Shown piece by piece: positions 49,167-61,465 of a stretch of 64,000 nucleotides of DNA (position 1 is the stretch's first letter; the number at the start of each line of letters is the position of its first letter). Where the stretch lies: positions 2,027,501 to 2,091,500 of the forward strand of contig JAFCIZ010000001.1 in assembly GCA_017871115.1 (NCBI GenBank), written 5' to 3'. The DNA comes from Cunninghamella blakesleeana (lineage: Eukaryota; Mucoromycota; Mucoromycetes; Mucorales; Cunninghamellaceae). Both the position numbers and the translations under genes were made by a program. The notes beneath the pieces are model-generated. The model searched no databases, had not been told where the DNA came from, and worked only from the letters and a program-made list of their open reading frames with translations.

Positions 49167-52124
49167 TTACATTTTTATATTATTATAAACATCCAAATCA
49201 TTCATCAAACTATCTATTTCTAATTCTAGTATTCGCTTTCGTTTTCTATTATTAAAACAAAACAAAAACAAAAATAAAAAATACATGTTAATAATAAGTT
49301 AGTCCAGTGTTTTAATTATACTATAATGTTTTTTTTTTTCATATTCTTACCTATTGTTTTCTTTCACTTGATCTGGTACAGCTTCTTCATATCCTTTTTT
49401 ATTCATTTTTCCATTTACTTTAATCAAGTCATTTCTTGCTTTGTTTAATTTTTTATTGAGTTGCATTTTACGTGTATTGACTGCAGTTGCAAGATCAGAT
49501 CCATTAGCCGTTGCTTGTTCCAATTGGGCGTGAATAATATCCGCTGTCGGTACTAATATTTTTAAATTATCACCAATAGCTTTGGTTGACCAATGCCCAG
49601 AGTTAATTTCCTGTATTTAAATTTAAAAAATCAAAATCAAAAAAAATATACAATTAATTAATGAGTGCCGAATTTCTTATATATGTATATGTATTTATAT
49701 GCATGTATATACTTACATCTTGGCTAGCTAATTCAATACTAGATGCTTTTACGAATTTTTTTATATCGTTCAAGTACACTTGTAAAGGTCCTTCTCGGCA
49801 TAATAGCTTTTCATCACACCAAATCGTAAATGGCAATTCCTTCCCAACGCTAATCTGATGACTTTGTCTTAAAGAACGTGAACCGTGAATGATTGATAAT
49901 ACAACCTAGAAAAGAGATATTCACTAAATATAGAATATATATATATATATATACTTTTCTTTTTTCTTTTTTTTTAAAAAAAAAGCCTACCTTAAAATGG
50001 TCTTCTATATCTTTATTATGATAACAAGAATATTGTTGAGTTGAAGGATATTGTTCTAACATAATAGTGGGGGATTGGTTTGGTATTTCAGCAGAAGAAA
50101 TTTTTTCTTTCAAGTGTTGCCACAATTCCTATTTTTTTTTTTTTTTTTTTTTTTTTTGATCAGATAACGTGATTTATATATATTTAGTATTTTTTATTTT
50201 TTATTTTTTATTATCTATACATATATTTTAGTTTTAAGCGGATAACTTACCTCCGTTACAAAAGGCATAAATGGATGTGCTAATTTTAATGATACATCCA
50301 TACAGGTTTTTAATATTGATAATGTTGATATCTATCAAATTATTAAAAATAAAATAAATTAAATTGTTGTACAAGTATTTAAAATAAAATAAAAGTACTA
50401 TAAAATAATAAAATATTTGCCTTTTCTTCTTCAGTGGTCTCTTTGCTATTCAAACTTGCTTTGGAAAACTCAACATATACATCACAAACATCTTCTACTA
50501 TAAACCTTTTAACAGCATCGGCAGCATCAAATAATCTATAATTATCAAACCCATGCTGACATTTCATTACAGTATCAGCCAATCTTGATAAAATGAACTT
50601 GTTCACTAAAGATAAATTTTTTAATTCTTGAATTTCTAAGATAGTTTTTTCAGATTCTAATCGTCCCAAACCAAATTTAAAAAGATTCCATAACTTGTTA
50701 CAAAAATGAGAAGTTTGTACCACATTATTTATATCAAGGTTGATTTGTCTTGTCTACAATTTAATAAAATAAATATATAAAAATAGAGATATTTATTAAT
50801 ATATACCATCTTTTTTTTTTTCCTTTTTTCTTTTTTTCAGAATGATATGAGTTTTATTATTTTTACTTGTTGAGTATAGGCTATCAAAGCAAAACGTAAA
50901 GAGTCTGTACCACACGCAGGTATTCCATTAGGGTATTCACGTTCTAAATTACGAGTGCTCCTAATTTATTAAGAATAAGGATAATTATAATAAGATTTGA
51001 TCAATTAATTATAAAATTCAACCGGCTATCTGGTTAAAATATACACCGAAATTTATCATTTTTTTCAACTTACGTTTTAATTTCTTTTTCAGGCAAGTTT
51101 CCAGTAAGGAGATTATTTTTAAGCGAATCCAGATCAATACCATTTATCACATGCAATGGGTCAATAACGTTTCCTAACGATTTGGACATTTTTCTACCTT
51201 GAGCATCTCTTATCTATTTTTGGTAATATACGTATTAATTCTATTCGCTTTTAAAATATATATATATATATATATGATGGATCCTATTTATATTATTATA
51301 ATATTACCATTCCATGAAGAAATATATCTTGGAAAGGTGATTCTTTAGCAAAATAATTGCATAACATAGCCATACGAGCAACCCAGAAGAATAAAATATC
51401 ATGTCCAGTTTCCATTACTTGTAGCCGATAACGTTCCTAAATATTAGGTTATATATTAATAATTATTGATCTATATCCTTCCAATTTATGTAAAGATGAA
51501 TTTATTGTCGAACTTACCGGAATAAGTTCATTAGTATTCCCTTTCCAACCTAAAGCAGATAATGGTAACAAACCGGAAGAGAACCATGTATCCAATACAT
51601 CCTCATCCTTAGAGGGGATAGGCATACCAAAAAAAAAAAAAAAAAAAAAAAAAATATATATTTTATTATTACGTATGTATATATATATTCTTATTTTATC
51701 CATGTATATATAATTACTTTTTTCAAAGCGAAAGTGATATCTTGAGGATAGCCCTTTTGTTTTAATAATGTTTTAGCTTCATTAATCGCTTCATTTTCGT
51801 CGATTCCAACGACCCATAATTCTATGAAAAATATAATAATAAAAATGTAATTAATGAAAGTATTACAACTGATTAAAATACTATATACATTTTTCATTGT
51901 ATTTATAAAATATAAATAATACCTTCAGAGTTTATGTGGTTTAAAATATCAATTTTATATGCAGGGATTTCATGTCCCCACCAAAGCTGACGAGATATAC
52001 ACCAATCTTGGATATTATCTAACCACCGATACCATTCTTGTGTATAATTTTCAGGATATATACTAACAGCACCAGATTCAACTTGTTCTTTAGACACCTT
52101 AGCTAATGATTTACAGTCAATATA

Positions 52125-52166
<42 letters not shown>

Positions 52167-54074
52167 CAAATACATAATAATAAATAATTATATAAGTATT
52201 GATATCATTGAAAAATGGTTATTTATCCTTTTGAAACTTCCAGCTTACCACTGTGGTTGTAATAACGGCTCAATTATATCACCTGATCGAGAGCATATGG
52301 CAATACGCATAACATGGTTGGTATCTTTACCTTTATATAAGTTTAATGCTTGTAATCTTTCAATAACCTCATCTCGCACATCAAAACGATCTTGACCAAC
52401 TAAACCAGACACTCCACAATTATCATTTAATTTTCCAAGCTTATCAAACATAGATATGATTGGTAGATTATGTCTTTTAGCGCATTCATAATCATTCAAG
52501 TCATGAGCAGGTGTGATCTATTTTTTTAAAAATAATAATAAAATAATAAATAATAAAATAACAAAATAACAAAATAACAAAATAACAAAATAACAAAATA
52601 ACAAAATAATAAAATAATAAAATAATAATAATAGCAAAAGTAATTTAAAATGTGCATCAATTTAACATAATTACAGAATATTTTTTTATTAAAAAGAATA
52701 GATTACCTTTACTACCCCTGTTCCGAATTCCATGTCCACTAATTGATCATCACAAACTATAGGTATTGTTTTTTTCAAAATTGGATGATAGACTTGTTTG
52801 CCATGAAGTTCCTATAAAATTATATTTTATGGATTGATTTCTATTTAATTAATTATATATGTATATTTGTATGTGTGTAAATAAGCATTTGTATATCTAA
52901 GTATGTATAAGTAATTATTACTTTATATCTTGGATCATTCGGATGAACAGCAACGGCACAGTCGCCTAACATTGTTTCAATACGTGTTGTTGATACAATT
53001 AATTCTTGAATACCATCAGAAAGAGGATCTACTACAGGATAAGCAAATTGGTGTAATACTCCAAATTCAACGCTAACCGATTACAATAAAAATAGGAAAT
53101 GAAAGTGCATAAAATTACAAACAGATTAACTCGCAGATTTATTATTATTAATTTCATTTTAATTTTCTATATTAAATTTACCTTTTTGATCTTCCAGGGA
53201 TATTTATAAACGTACTACCTTGAATATCGATATAATCTACCTATTATATAATTAGCTATAAATTAATTTTCTTTGTTATTACTGATTTTATATTTTTTCT
53301 TTATTTATTTTTATTTTTACTCCATTTTTTAAGTTTTACTTCAATATCAGATATCACAGTTTCCAAGGAACAACACCAGTTTACCAATTTTGTGTCACGA
53401 TAAATCAAACCACCCTTGAACATTTGCATAAAAGCGTTTTGAACAGCTTCGTATCTACTTTTATCCATTGTAAAAAAAGTATCCTTCCAAGATACAGAAG
53501 CACCCATTCGTCTGATTTGGTGTAATATATGATCTCCATATTTTTGTCTCCATTTCCAAATTTCATTTACAAAAGATTCTCTACCTAGATCATGCCTTGT
53601 TTGTTGTTTATCTCTCAAAAGCATTTTTTCTACTACTGATTGTGTGCCTATACCAGCATGATCTGTTCCGGGAATCCATTTTACATCGTAACCATTCATT
53701 CTTTTCCAGCGTACTATTGCATCTTCTATACTGAAAGTGAGTGCATGACCAATATGAAGTGAGCCTGTTACATTAGGTGGTGGTGTGATCATAGTAAATT
53801 TATTTTTATTTTCGTCCAGACTGTTATTGTTAGCAAGAATTTTTTTATTGTTGTTTGTTATGTTTGAATAATAATTTTGACTACTTGAGGTAAAAAATCC
53901 ACGTGTTTCCCACCATTCATACCAACCTTCTTCTACTTTTTTTGGATCATAAGACGGAAGCATTGGTTTTTGTGGTTTTGTTGCTACTTGTCTATGTAGT
54001 AAAGGACGCAAACATAATGTTGATGTTTGATACGGAAGCTTCCACTTGCCTCGAACTAATAAGTAACTCCCCAT
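49167..54074 (-). CDS. Valyl-tRNA synthetase, probably mitochondrial
   Basis: About 17 exons on the minus strand, roughly 1,060 aa. The N-terminus [20 protein letters not shown] is basic and hydroxylated, like a mitochondrial presequence. The catalytic domain then starts at [15 protein letters not shown]. Class I motifs are present: [17 protein letters not shown] (HIGH at 53745-53756), [18 protein letters not shown], editing-domain [18 protein letters not shown] and [23 protein letters not shown], and [13 protein letters not shown] (KMSKS at 51178-51192). An anticodon-binding domain and a C-terminal coiled arm ([18 protein letters not shown]) follow. The charged extension of yeast cytosolic Vas1 is missing, and [15 protein letters not shown] resembles VARS2, favouring a mitochondrial form. 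An in-frame second Met (MLPSYDPKK) could give a non-mitochondrial isoform (inference). Confidence 0.9.
52555..52626. repeat. 8-bp minisatellite (AAAATAAC)6 plus variants
   Basis: Six perfect AAAATAAC units (52555-52602) are followed by AAAATAAT variants inside an intron of the ValRS gene. It is the only tandem repeat with a unit above 3 bp that I noticed in the window. Confidence 0.9.
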
Positions 54075-54341
54075 ATACTAAATTTAAAGGATTAAATAAA
54101 TTAAGTGAAGATTAATATAAGTATAAAAAGAAAGGAAGGAAAGAAATAGAGTATTAGGTGAAGAAAAAAAAAAGTTTAAAAAAGAAGGGGTGCCAAAAAA
54201 AATAGAATTTTTTTTCAAAAAAAAAAAAAAAGCGGGGATTAAACACGAATTTTCTATTTTAAAAGAAGCGTAGTTGATTTTTTTTTCGCGCTTCTTTTTC
54301 TTTACTTTTTTACATATATATTTATTCATATTTTGCATATA
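54075..54341. promoter_or_regulatory. Bidirectional promoter ValRS / ZGRF1 with E2F-like site
   Basis: The 267 bases between divergent starts contain AGCGGGGATTAAACACG (about 54232-54248). TTTCGCGC (54284-54291) is a perfect E2F-type consensus about 50 bases before the ZGRF1 start codon. A CT-rich leader follows. Factor binding is inferred from the consensus only. Confidence 0.45.
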
Positions 54342-57300
54342 ATGAGTTCTGACATTAATACAACCACACAATTTACAGTATTATTTACAGCTCAAAAATT
54401 TAAAAAGAATAAAACCTGGCAAGATGGTAAATTTTTTTGGACGCAGTTATATATACGTATATAAATTTATCATTATTATTAATATTATAACGATCGATCT
54501 AAATTATATATATGAATATGTAAATACATATATATATACTTTTTAGGAACAATTGTATACCATAGTTTTAATAGAAAAATAACATTAATCGATGAGAAAG
54601 GGTATAATATAGACAAGTAAGTACATAATAATATATATCCAAAATTATAACAGTAATATTAAAATATTATTAATAAAAATATTAAAATTTAAACCTATTT
54701 ATGTTAGAAAATTTTCCAAAACTGGGATTCCAGAAGTAGGTGATGAAATCGAATTTGATCTTCATCTTGTAACAGTAGAATCATTAGATAATCAAACTTC
54801 ACAAGCTAAAGCAACAGCTAGTCTACAAGTTACTCCTATATTATCTACACCACAGATAACAAATACAGATAGACAGATAGGGTCGGATATTCTCCAAAGT
54901 AGTATATCAAAATTAAATATAGACCAACAGCCAATAAGACGACGATTTAGAAAAATGAATATAGGACTTAATCAAAACCACATGGCTTCTCATAATGTAT
55001 CCTCATCAACTAATACTAATATTTTAATGCATAATAATAATAATAATAATACATACACCGACTGTAATCAACTCAATAATCAAACTGTAGCAACTGCATA
55101 TAATCAGCATAATAATTTTAGTCAACATAATAATATTAATCAACAAATAAATTTAACTGGAATACCTTCTACTAATTCCTCTATTCAGAGATCTAATGAG
55201 AACTGGTAATAAAACTCGATGATATACAAAAATTAAATAAAATATAATGAGTATTAATTTTATTAAAATATAAATCATATTTGTTTATATTGTTAGTACA
55301 ATAGCACCAAATGTAATAGAAAATAATACCACCGATACTTCAATAGCCGACACATTCAACACATTTAAAAGCTCTCCTGGAGTATCCAACAATATATTAA
55401 TGAATACTAGTATTACAAAATCTAATAATGAACAACTAGCGTATGATGAATCCCAAATTAATACAGCTCCTCCAAATATATCAACAAATAATAGAGTAAA
55501 TGAAATGCACGATATACATATGGCCAATATTCAGCATGAACAGCAACAAATTGGAACCAAGCGTACAACTAAAGATACTAATGTAATTTTATATATTTAT
55601 AACTGCATTTATTTGTATATCAGATCATTTAAAACTTAAGTAAATCTTTTTTTTTCTTTTCCTTTTTCTTTAGATAAATATTCAAAAACGTGTTAGAATT
55701 GGATTGTCGAAAAACTCTTCTAAATCACTTCATCCAAAATCTGGTATCACACCATCTTTACCTATAAATGAAATTACAGCAGTTGAAGATCAAGCACTCC
55801 CATCAACTTCCATTACACCGAATGAAAATAATTTGTTAGTAAAATAATGTAAATTATGATTTTTTTTTAAAGTACTGTTTTTATAAATGACGTTTTCTTT
55901 TTTATTATCATTTTTTTCTTTTATAGGCCATCCTCCTCCTCCTCCGGATCTTTAGTTTCTGGCACTACTTCAATAGCACCTGCAGCCTTTGTACCTGGAT
56001 CACTTGCTGATTCTCATAATGATAAAGCGGTTTCAAATATATCTTCTTCTAATAAATCAACGTAAGTATTCTTTCATATATTTCATTCAACAAAATAATT
56101 TAATATGACTGACTCAAAATGTATATATATATAACATTTTTATAGGTCATCCAAGCGCTTTAAAGTCCCTTATGCGGATGGAGTGTAAATAAATAAATAA
56201 ATAAAACACATATATATATATATATATATATATACAAATGGAAATAGAAATGATAAAATATATTAATTCATATGTATATTATATTGTATTTAAATATTAG
56301 ATCTATACCATTGGTTTTATTTTTTCCAACATTAGAGAAGGCAATGACAGTTATAAAAACAAGAAAATTACCTAAAAGAACTAAAACAATTCCTACAAAA
56401 TTTGTAAATATATAAGAATAATAAAAATTATAATAATAAACAATATTTATATTTACACTTATATTCTAACTGATCATAATAATATCATAATATTATTATT
56501 TTATTATTTTAAATAGAAAAGCGTTACTGAATATAAAGAAGTTTTCAAAAAAGCTATACATGAGCACCTTCAAGTAATTAGTATTCAAATAAAATAACAT
56601 AAAAAAGTATCACAACTTGCCAGAGTTTTAATATATATAATTATTTTTCTCTATTTTCTTTATACATAATAGCTGATGTTATTAAACAATGCCATGCACT
56701 ATTTTATAAATTCAGAGAAAGCTACTACGAATAATATGGAACGTTTTTTTAGGTCGAAGGGCCTAAGCTTTTATACCGGTTGTCGATTGAAAAGGTATAT
56801 TAGTATTAATGAAAAGTATATATTTATACGTATATTTACAAGCTGTATTATATTATAAACTGCTTCCCATTTTATTAAATTCTAATTATTTTTTAGTAAT
56901 TCTTATTACATTCATGAAGATGTTTTCAATTTATCAATTCAAAATCGTGAAAACCACAATAAATATAGCAAAGGTAAATTAATATAAACTAATGAAGTTT
57001 AATATTATACATTATAAAGTATATTAACAGTAATAATTTATTAATACAAATTTTACATTTATTAAAACTAGATGACATATGGGTAATATCTACTTCTCTC
57101 TCATTTGATTCTAGTCAGACATTTTTAGGTAGAAGTACTTTTTATGGACCTTCCTCCGATGGATGTATCGAAGTAATACTAAAAGCCATAGATACTTTTT
57201 TAAAAAATGGCACAGCTAACCCTGAATATTGCTCATTTTTCATTCTTTTTCTTTATAAAAAAATAAATAGTTTAAATGTATTACTCCACGTGATTATAGA

Positions 57301-60300
57301 GTTGCTTCTAAGTTTCCAACCAATCAACCATCACTTTTTGCATTACGAACTATATCTGCTGGATCAGAATTTATGATGCTTGGTAATTATAACAGTTTTT
57401 ATATATTCATTCAAATATATAAATATAGTAAATACATATATGTGTATGTGTATGTGTTAAATTTATATATTTATTTATTTTTTTAAAATAGATACACTTG
57501 AAGATATATTGGATCAGTTACCAGTATTACCAAATATTTTAAATGATGGAAAACGTTCAAAAAGAAATAATCAGCCTGAATTACATAATATATCAATGAA
57601 CGGAGCAAATCAATTGGCTGTCATTAGGTTAACAGAAAGTGACTGTATTAATATATCCGAAAAACTTAATGAAACGACCCGGCAATATAAACTTAATGAA
57701 GATCAAGCAAGGTATTATTTTTTTAAAATATGTATATATAAATATACATAAATAGTAAAAATGGCGGTTAGAGATAAATAAAGTGATGAATAAATGAATA
57801 ACCAATCTCTTTTTTTTTATTATTGTGGTATAGTGCATTATATTTGATGGCAAAGTCAGTTATTATTGCTCCTGGGTGGAATGAAGATGCTAATAATCCA
57901 ATTACATTAGTGCATGGTAATTAACATATATTATATTATTAAAATATTTATATTTTTAAATATAAATATAGTATACTCTAATCTCTCACATTTTTATTCT
58001 ACTTTATTTCTTCTTGTAGGTGTGTTTGGTTCTGGAAAAAGGTGATTATTTATATTTATTTTTATTTTTTTAACCCATTACCCTTCTATGGTAAATGATC
58101 TGGAAATTAATGTTGTTATTAATTGTCAATTTATATAGTTTTTTGGCAGCAGTAATGATCATTTTTTTAAGAGAATTAATTGATACAGTAAATGATAAAC
58201 GTGAACCTGAAGATCAGATTTCCTTCAAAATAATGATAACTTGCTTTACGGTAATTTTATTTTTCTAAAAAAATAAAATAAATACAAAAAAATATAAAAT
58301 AACCATAAACATAATAATAAAATTAAAAGTAGCACGATATATTATAAATAACTAATTTTAATTAAAATAAATTAAAATTCATACATATAATAGAATGTGG
58401 CTGTTGATAGGATTTTATCTGTAAGTTATATTACATTTATTTTATTTTATTTTTTTTGCTTATCTTCGATATGTATTAACATGGACGCTAATTTTATACT
58501 ATTTTATTTTTTACATAGGTTTTAGTAAAACTTGGATTTGATAACTTTGTCCGCATTGGAAGGTAAGAATAATGATAATAAAAATATCATGTAAAATAAC
58601 CACAATCTATATTTGATTCTTCTTATACATTTTATGCATATATACCATTTTTTCTTTATCTAGTTTAAAAAGAATCGCAAAAAACTTACTACCTTATACT
58701 GTAAGAGCAAAAATAACTGGCAACGAAGGTAATTCTCCTATATTATTATTATTATTATTACTTCTATTACTATTATATATATTTAAATATAAATATACAT
58801 TATTCTCTTATTAACATGTATACTTTTATAGAATTGAAAGAACTAGAACATATGCTTGATGATCCAAACAATACTGAAGAAGAGATTGAAAATATATCCA
58901 GTGCTATCCAACGATTTAGAAAATGTGAAAATATACTTGAAGTACATAAAGCAGATGTTGTTGGTAATTATGAATATATTTATCATATCAAAATAATATA
59001 TGTAACAAAATATTGATTATTATTAAAATCATTTTTATTATTATTTTTATTATTATAATCTATATATCCATTTTATTAAAAATGATCAGGAACTACTTGT
59101 AACGCATCGTCCTTTGATATTTTTAATGATACAGTCTTTCCTTTTATTTTGATGGATGAATGTTCCCAAATAATGGAGCCAATGACTATAGTACCTCTAG
59201 CTCGATTTAAATGTAGTAGAATGGTGTTGATTGGTGACCCATTACAAGTAGGTTGAATTATATAAATGTCTATTTCTATATATAAATACTTACTGCTATA
59301 TAAATACTTAATATCATACTTAATAATCTAAATGTACTAATAATATCAATAAACCTATTTATCTTATTTTACTTTATTTTATAGCTCCCTCCAACCATTG
59401 CAACCCAATCTGATGATGATAAAATTGGTCAAGGTTTAGATAAAACTTTATTTAGTAGATTAATTGAAGTGAGTAAACATAATATTTTGAAGTTTTTTTT
59501 TTTTTTTTTTACCGTAATTAATATACTAAATACTAAATACCATATCTATACATTCTTGATTTTAATTTATTTATTTGCTTTTATTTTATTTTATTTTATT
59601 TTCTATTAAAACATTGTAGATGGGAACCCAGGTAAAGAACAATCGTAAAACGATATGATTTTCAATAAAATTTATAAATATTTCGTTTAACTCACATCCT
59701 AACTTTTCCTCTGATATTTTACTAGTCAATAATGCTTAGATCACAATATCGCGTAACTTATAAATAATATACTTATAGCGAGAATGGAAACAAACCGGAA
59801 CTAATAACAAAAAATCATTAATCAAAACTTTTATTTTTATAATGATTAGTGCCATCCTAGTATATCATCTATAAGTAACAAGCTCTTTTATGAAAACAAA
59901 CTGCTGAATGGTCATGTTGTTGAAAACAGGCGGCCTTTAGTTACTGGTCTTTCTCCATTGATATTTGTTGATGTTGTTGGAAATGTAAATACCATCAAGA
60001 CCATAATACATATATGTGGAATATAAAATAGTAAGAATCATTATCCAATAAAATAAACATTTTTTATTTTGTATTTAGGATCAAAAATCAATAGGCAACT
60101 CTTTTTGGAATCGTGATGAGATAGCAATTGTGGCACATACAATTCAAGAATTAAGTAACCTCGGTGTAGACAGTTCATCCATTGGTATCATTTCATTATG
60201 TAAACAATAGATTATTACTATTAATTTTTTAAAAGAAAAAAGTTAACGCAATATAAAACCAGATTATAATATTTGTATTAGTTTAATTCTTTAATATGCT

Positions 60301-61137
60301 TAATCTTTTTTATTATAGATAAAGAGCAAGTAGATAAAATTCAGTTGTACTTAGGAAATAATGTCAGCAACCAAAATAACATTAGTAACATACAGGTAAT
60401 GGCCGATAATTGTAAATATAATAACATTATAGAATGATATATAATTTAATGGGAGTTGAATACTAATTTTTGTTCGATTTAATTGTTATTATTGTTGTTA
60501 TTGTTATTAATTTTAATATTTAGATCTCTACAGTGGATGCTTTTCAGGTGATCAATGATATGATTAATTATATATTTCGATAAATTATCGTTAATACTTG
60601 ACTAACATAATATAAATAAATAATTATTTTTAAATTAGGGTGCTGAAAAAGAAATCATCATATTATCAACTGTACGTACATCAGGTAGTGGGTTCATTGA
60701 TCAATTGACCAGAGTCAATGTAGCTTTAACAAGAGCAAGAAGGTAGATTATATATAATAGAAGTAACATTGGGAGAAAGTTATTAAATTTAGCAAAAAAA
60801 GAAAAGAAAAAAAAAACATTAGGTTATTATTTTAATTAATGCAAAACATGTTTGATGCATCCCTTTAAATTAGACATTTAATCATACTTGGGAATAAAAA
60901 TCTTTTAAGCGGCAATGAAACATGGTCAAAGATTCTTATGGAATGTCAAGGTAATAAAATATAATAATATTAGTAAAATAAAAAACATTTTATTTTGTGT
61001 AGTATAATTTTTTTCATTAATATTTATCTCTACATCCTTTTTTTTTAAAAAAAAATATAGGAAATATATTCACTATGCATGAATTTGCTAGGCACCTAAC
61101 CAGCTTACAACCACTTGATTCATCGATAATTTCTTAA
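54342..61137 (+). CDS. ZGRF1: ZGRF1-type DNA helicase: DUF2439 plus UPF1-like SF1 helicase
   Basis: About 32 exons, roughly 1,150 aa; all traced junctions keep phase. Residues ~8-85 form the DUF2439/Mte1-like domain (FTVLFTAQKFKKNKTWQDG, KITLIDEKGYNID, GDEIEFDLHLV). A long Asn/Ser/Gln-rich disordered linker follows, then a conserved pre-helicase block (LPLVLFFPTLEKA-type, FLGRSTFYGPSSDG). Helicase motifs are I GVFGSGKS (split by an intron), II DECSQ, III GDPLQLPPT, IV SQYRCHPSIS, V STVDAFQGAEKEIIIL and VI VNVALTRARR. Human ZGRF1 is a 5'-3' helicase that works with RAD51 on D-loops and crosslink repair; yeast Mte1 has only the DUF2439 part. No GRF zinc finger is visible here. Several exons are tiny (12, 22, 24, 27, 27 nt). 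Confidence 0.88.
59620..59631 (+). other. 12-nt microexon in ZGRF1
   Basis: ATGGGAACCCAG, encoding M-G-T-Q, is bounded by ACATTGTAG and GTAAAGAAC, phase 0 on both sides. Joined products read LFSRLIEMGTQSIMLRSQYR, which keeps the conserved spacing before helicase motif IV; skipping it would delete four residues but not shift the frame. Confidence 0.75.
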
Positions 61138-61465
61138 AAATTTATAATAAATATAGTTTTATCATTTTAATTTACTACTGATGAACTGAATATACGACAC
61201 GATAATAAAAAATGATTTATGTATATATGCACGTATGCGAAAAAAAATACTTTACATTCAATTATAAAGGTTTAATTTTTACACATGTAGTTATGATATT
61301 TTTATTTTTATTTTTCAATTTTCTATATTTATAAACATTATGCCAAGTTGCCTTGATTTAAAAAGCTGGCATTACCAAAAAAAAAAAAAAAAAATGAGCG
61401 CGTTGTTTAAATTTTTAAAAAAATTATATTTTTTCTCTCCCTTTTCAATTTTTTTTTTACAACTG
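61138..61465. other. Intergenic region and SAP30BP-like promoter
   Basis: This 328-base gap has an A run at 61378-61394, immediately followed by ATGAGCGCG. The frame is open from an upstream ATG at 61340 into the SAP30BP-like gene, so the true start could be further upstream, but the intervening residues (Lys and Phe runs) look like untranslated AT-rich leader. Confidence 0.5.
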
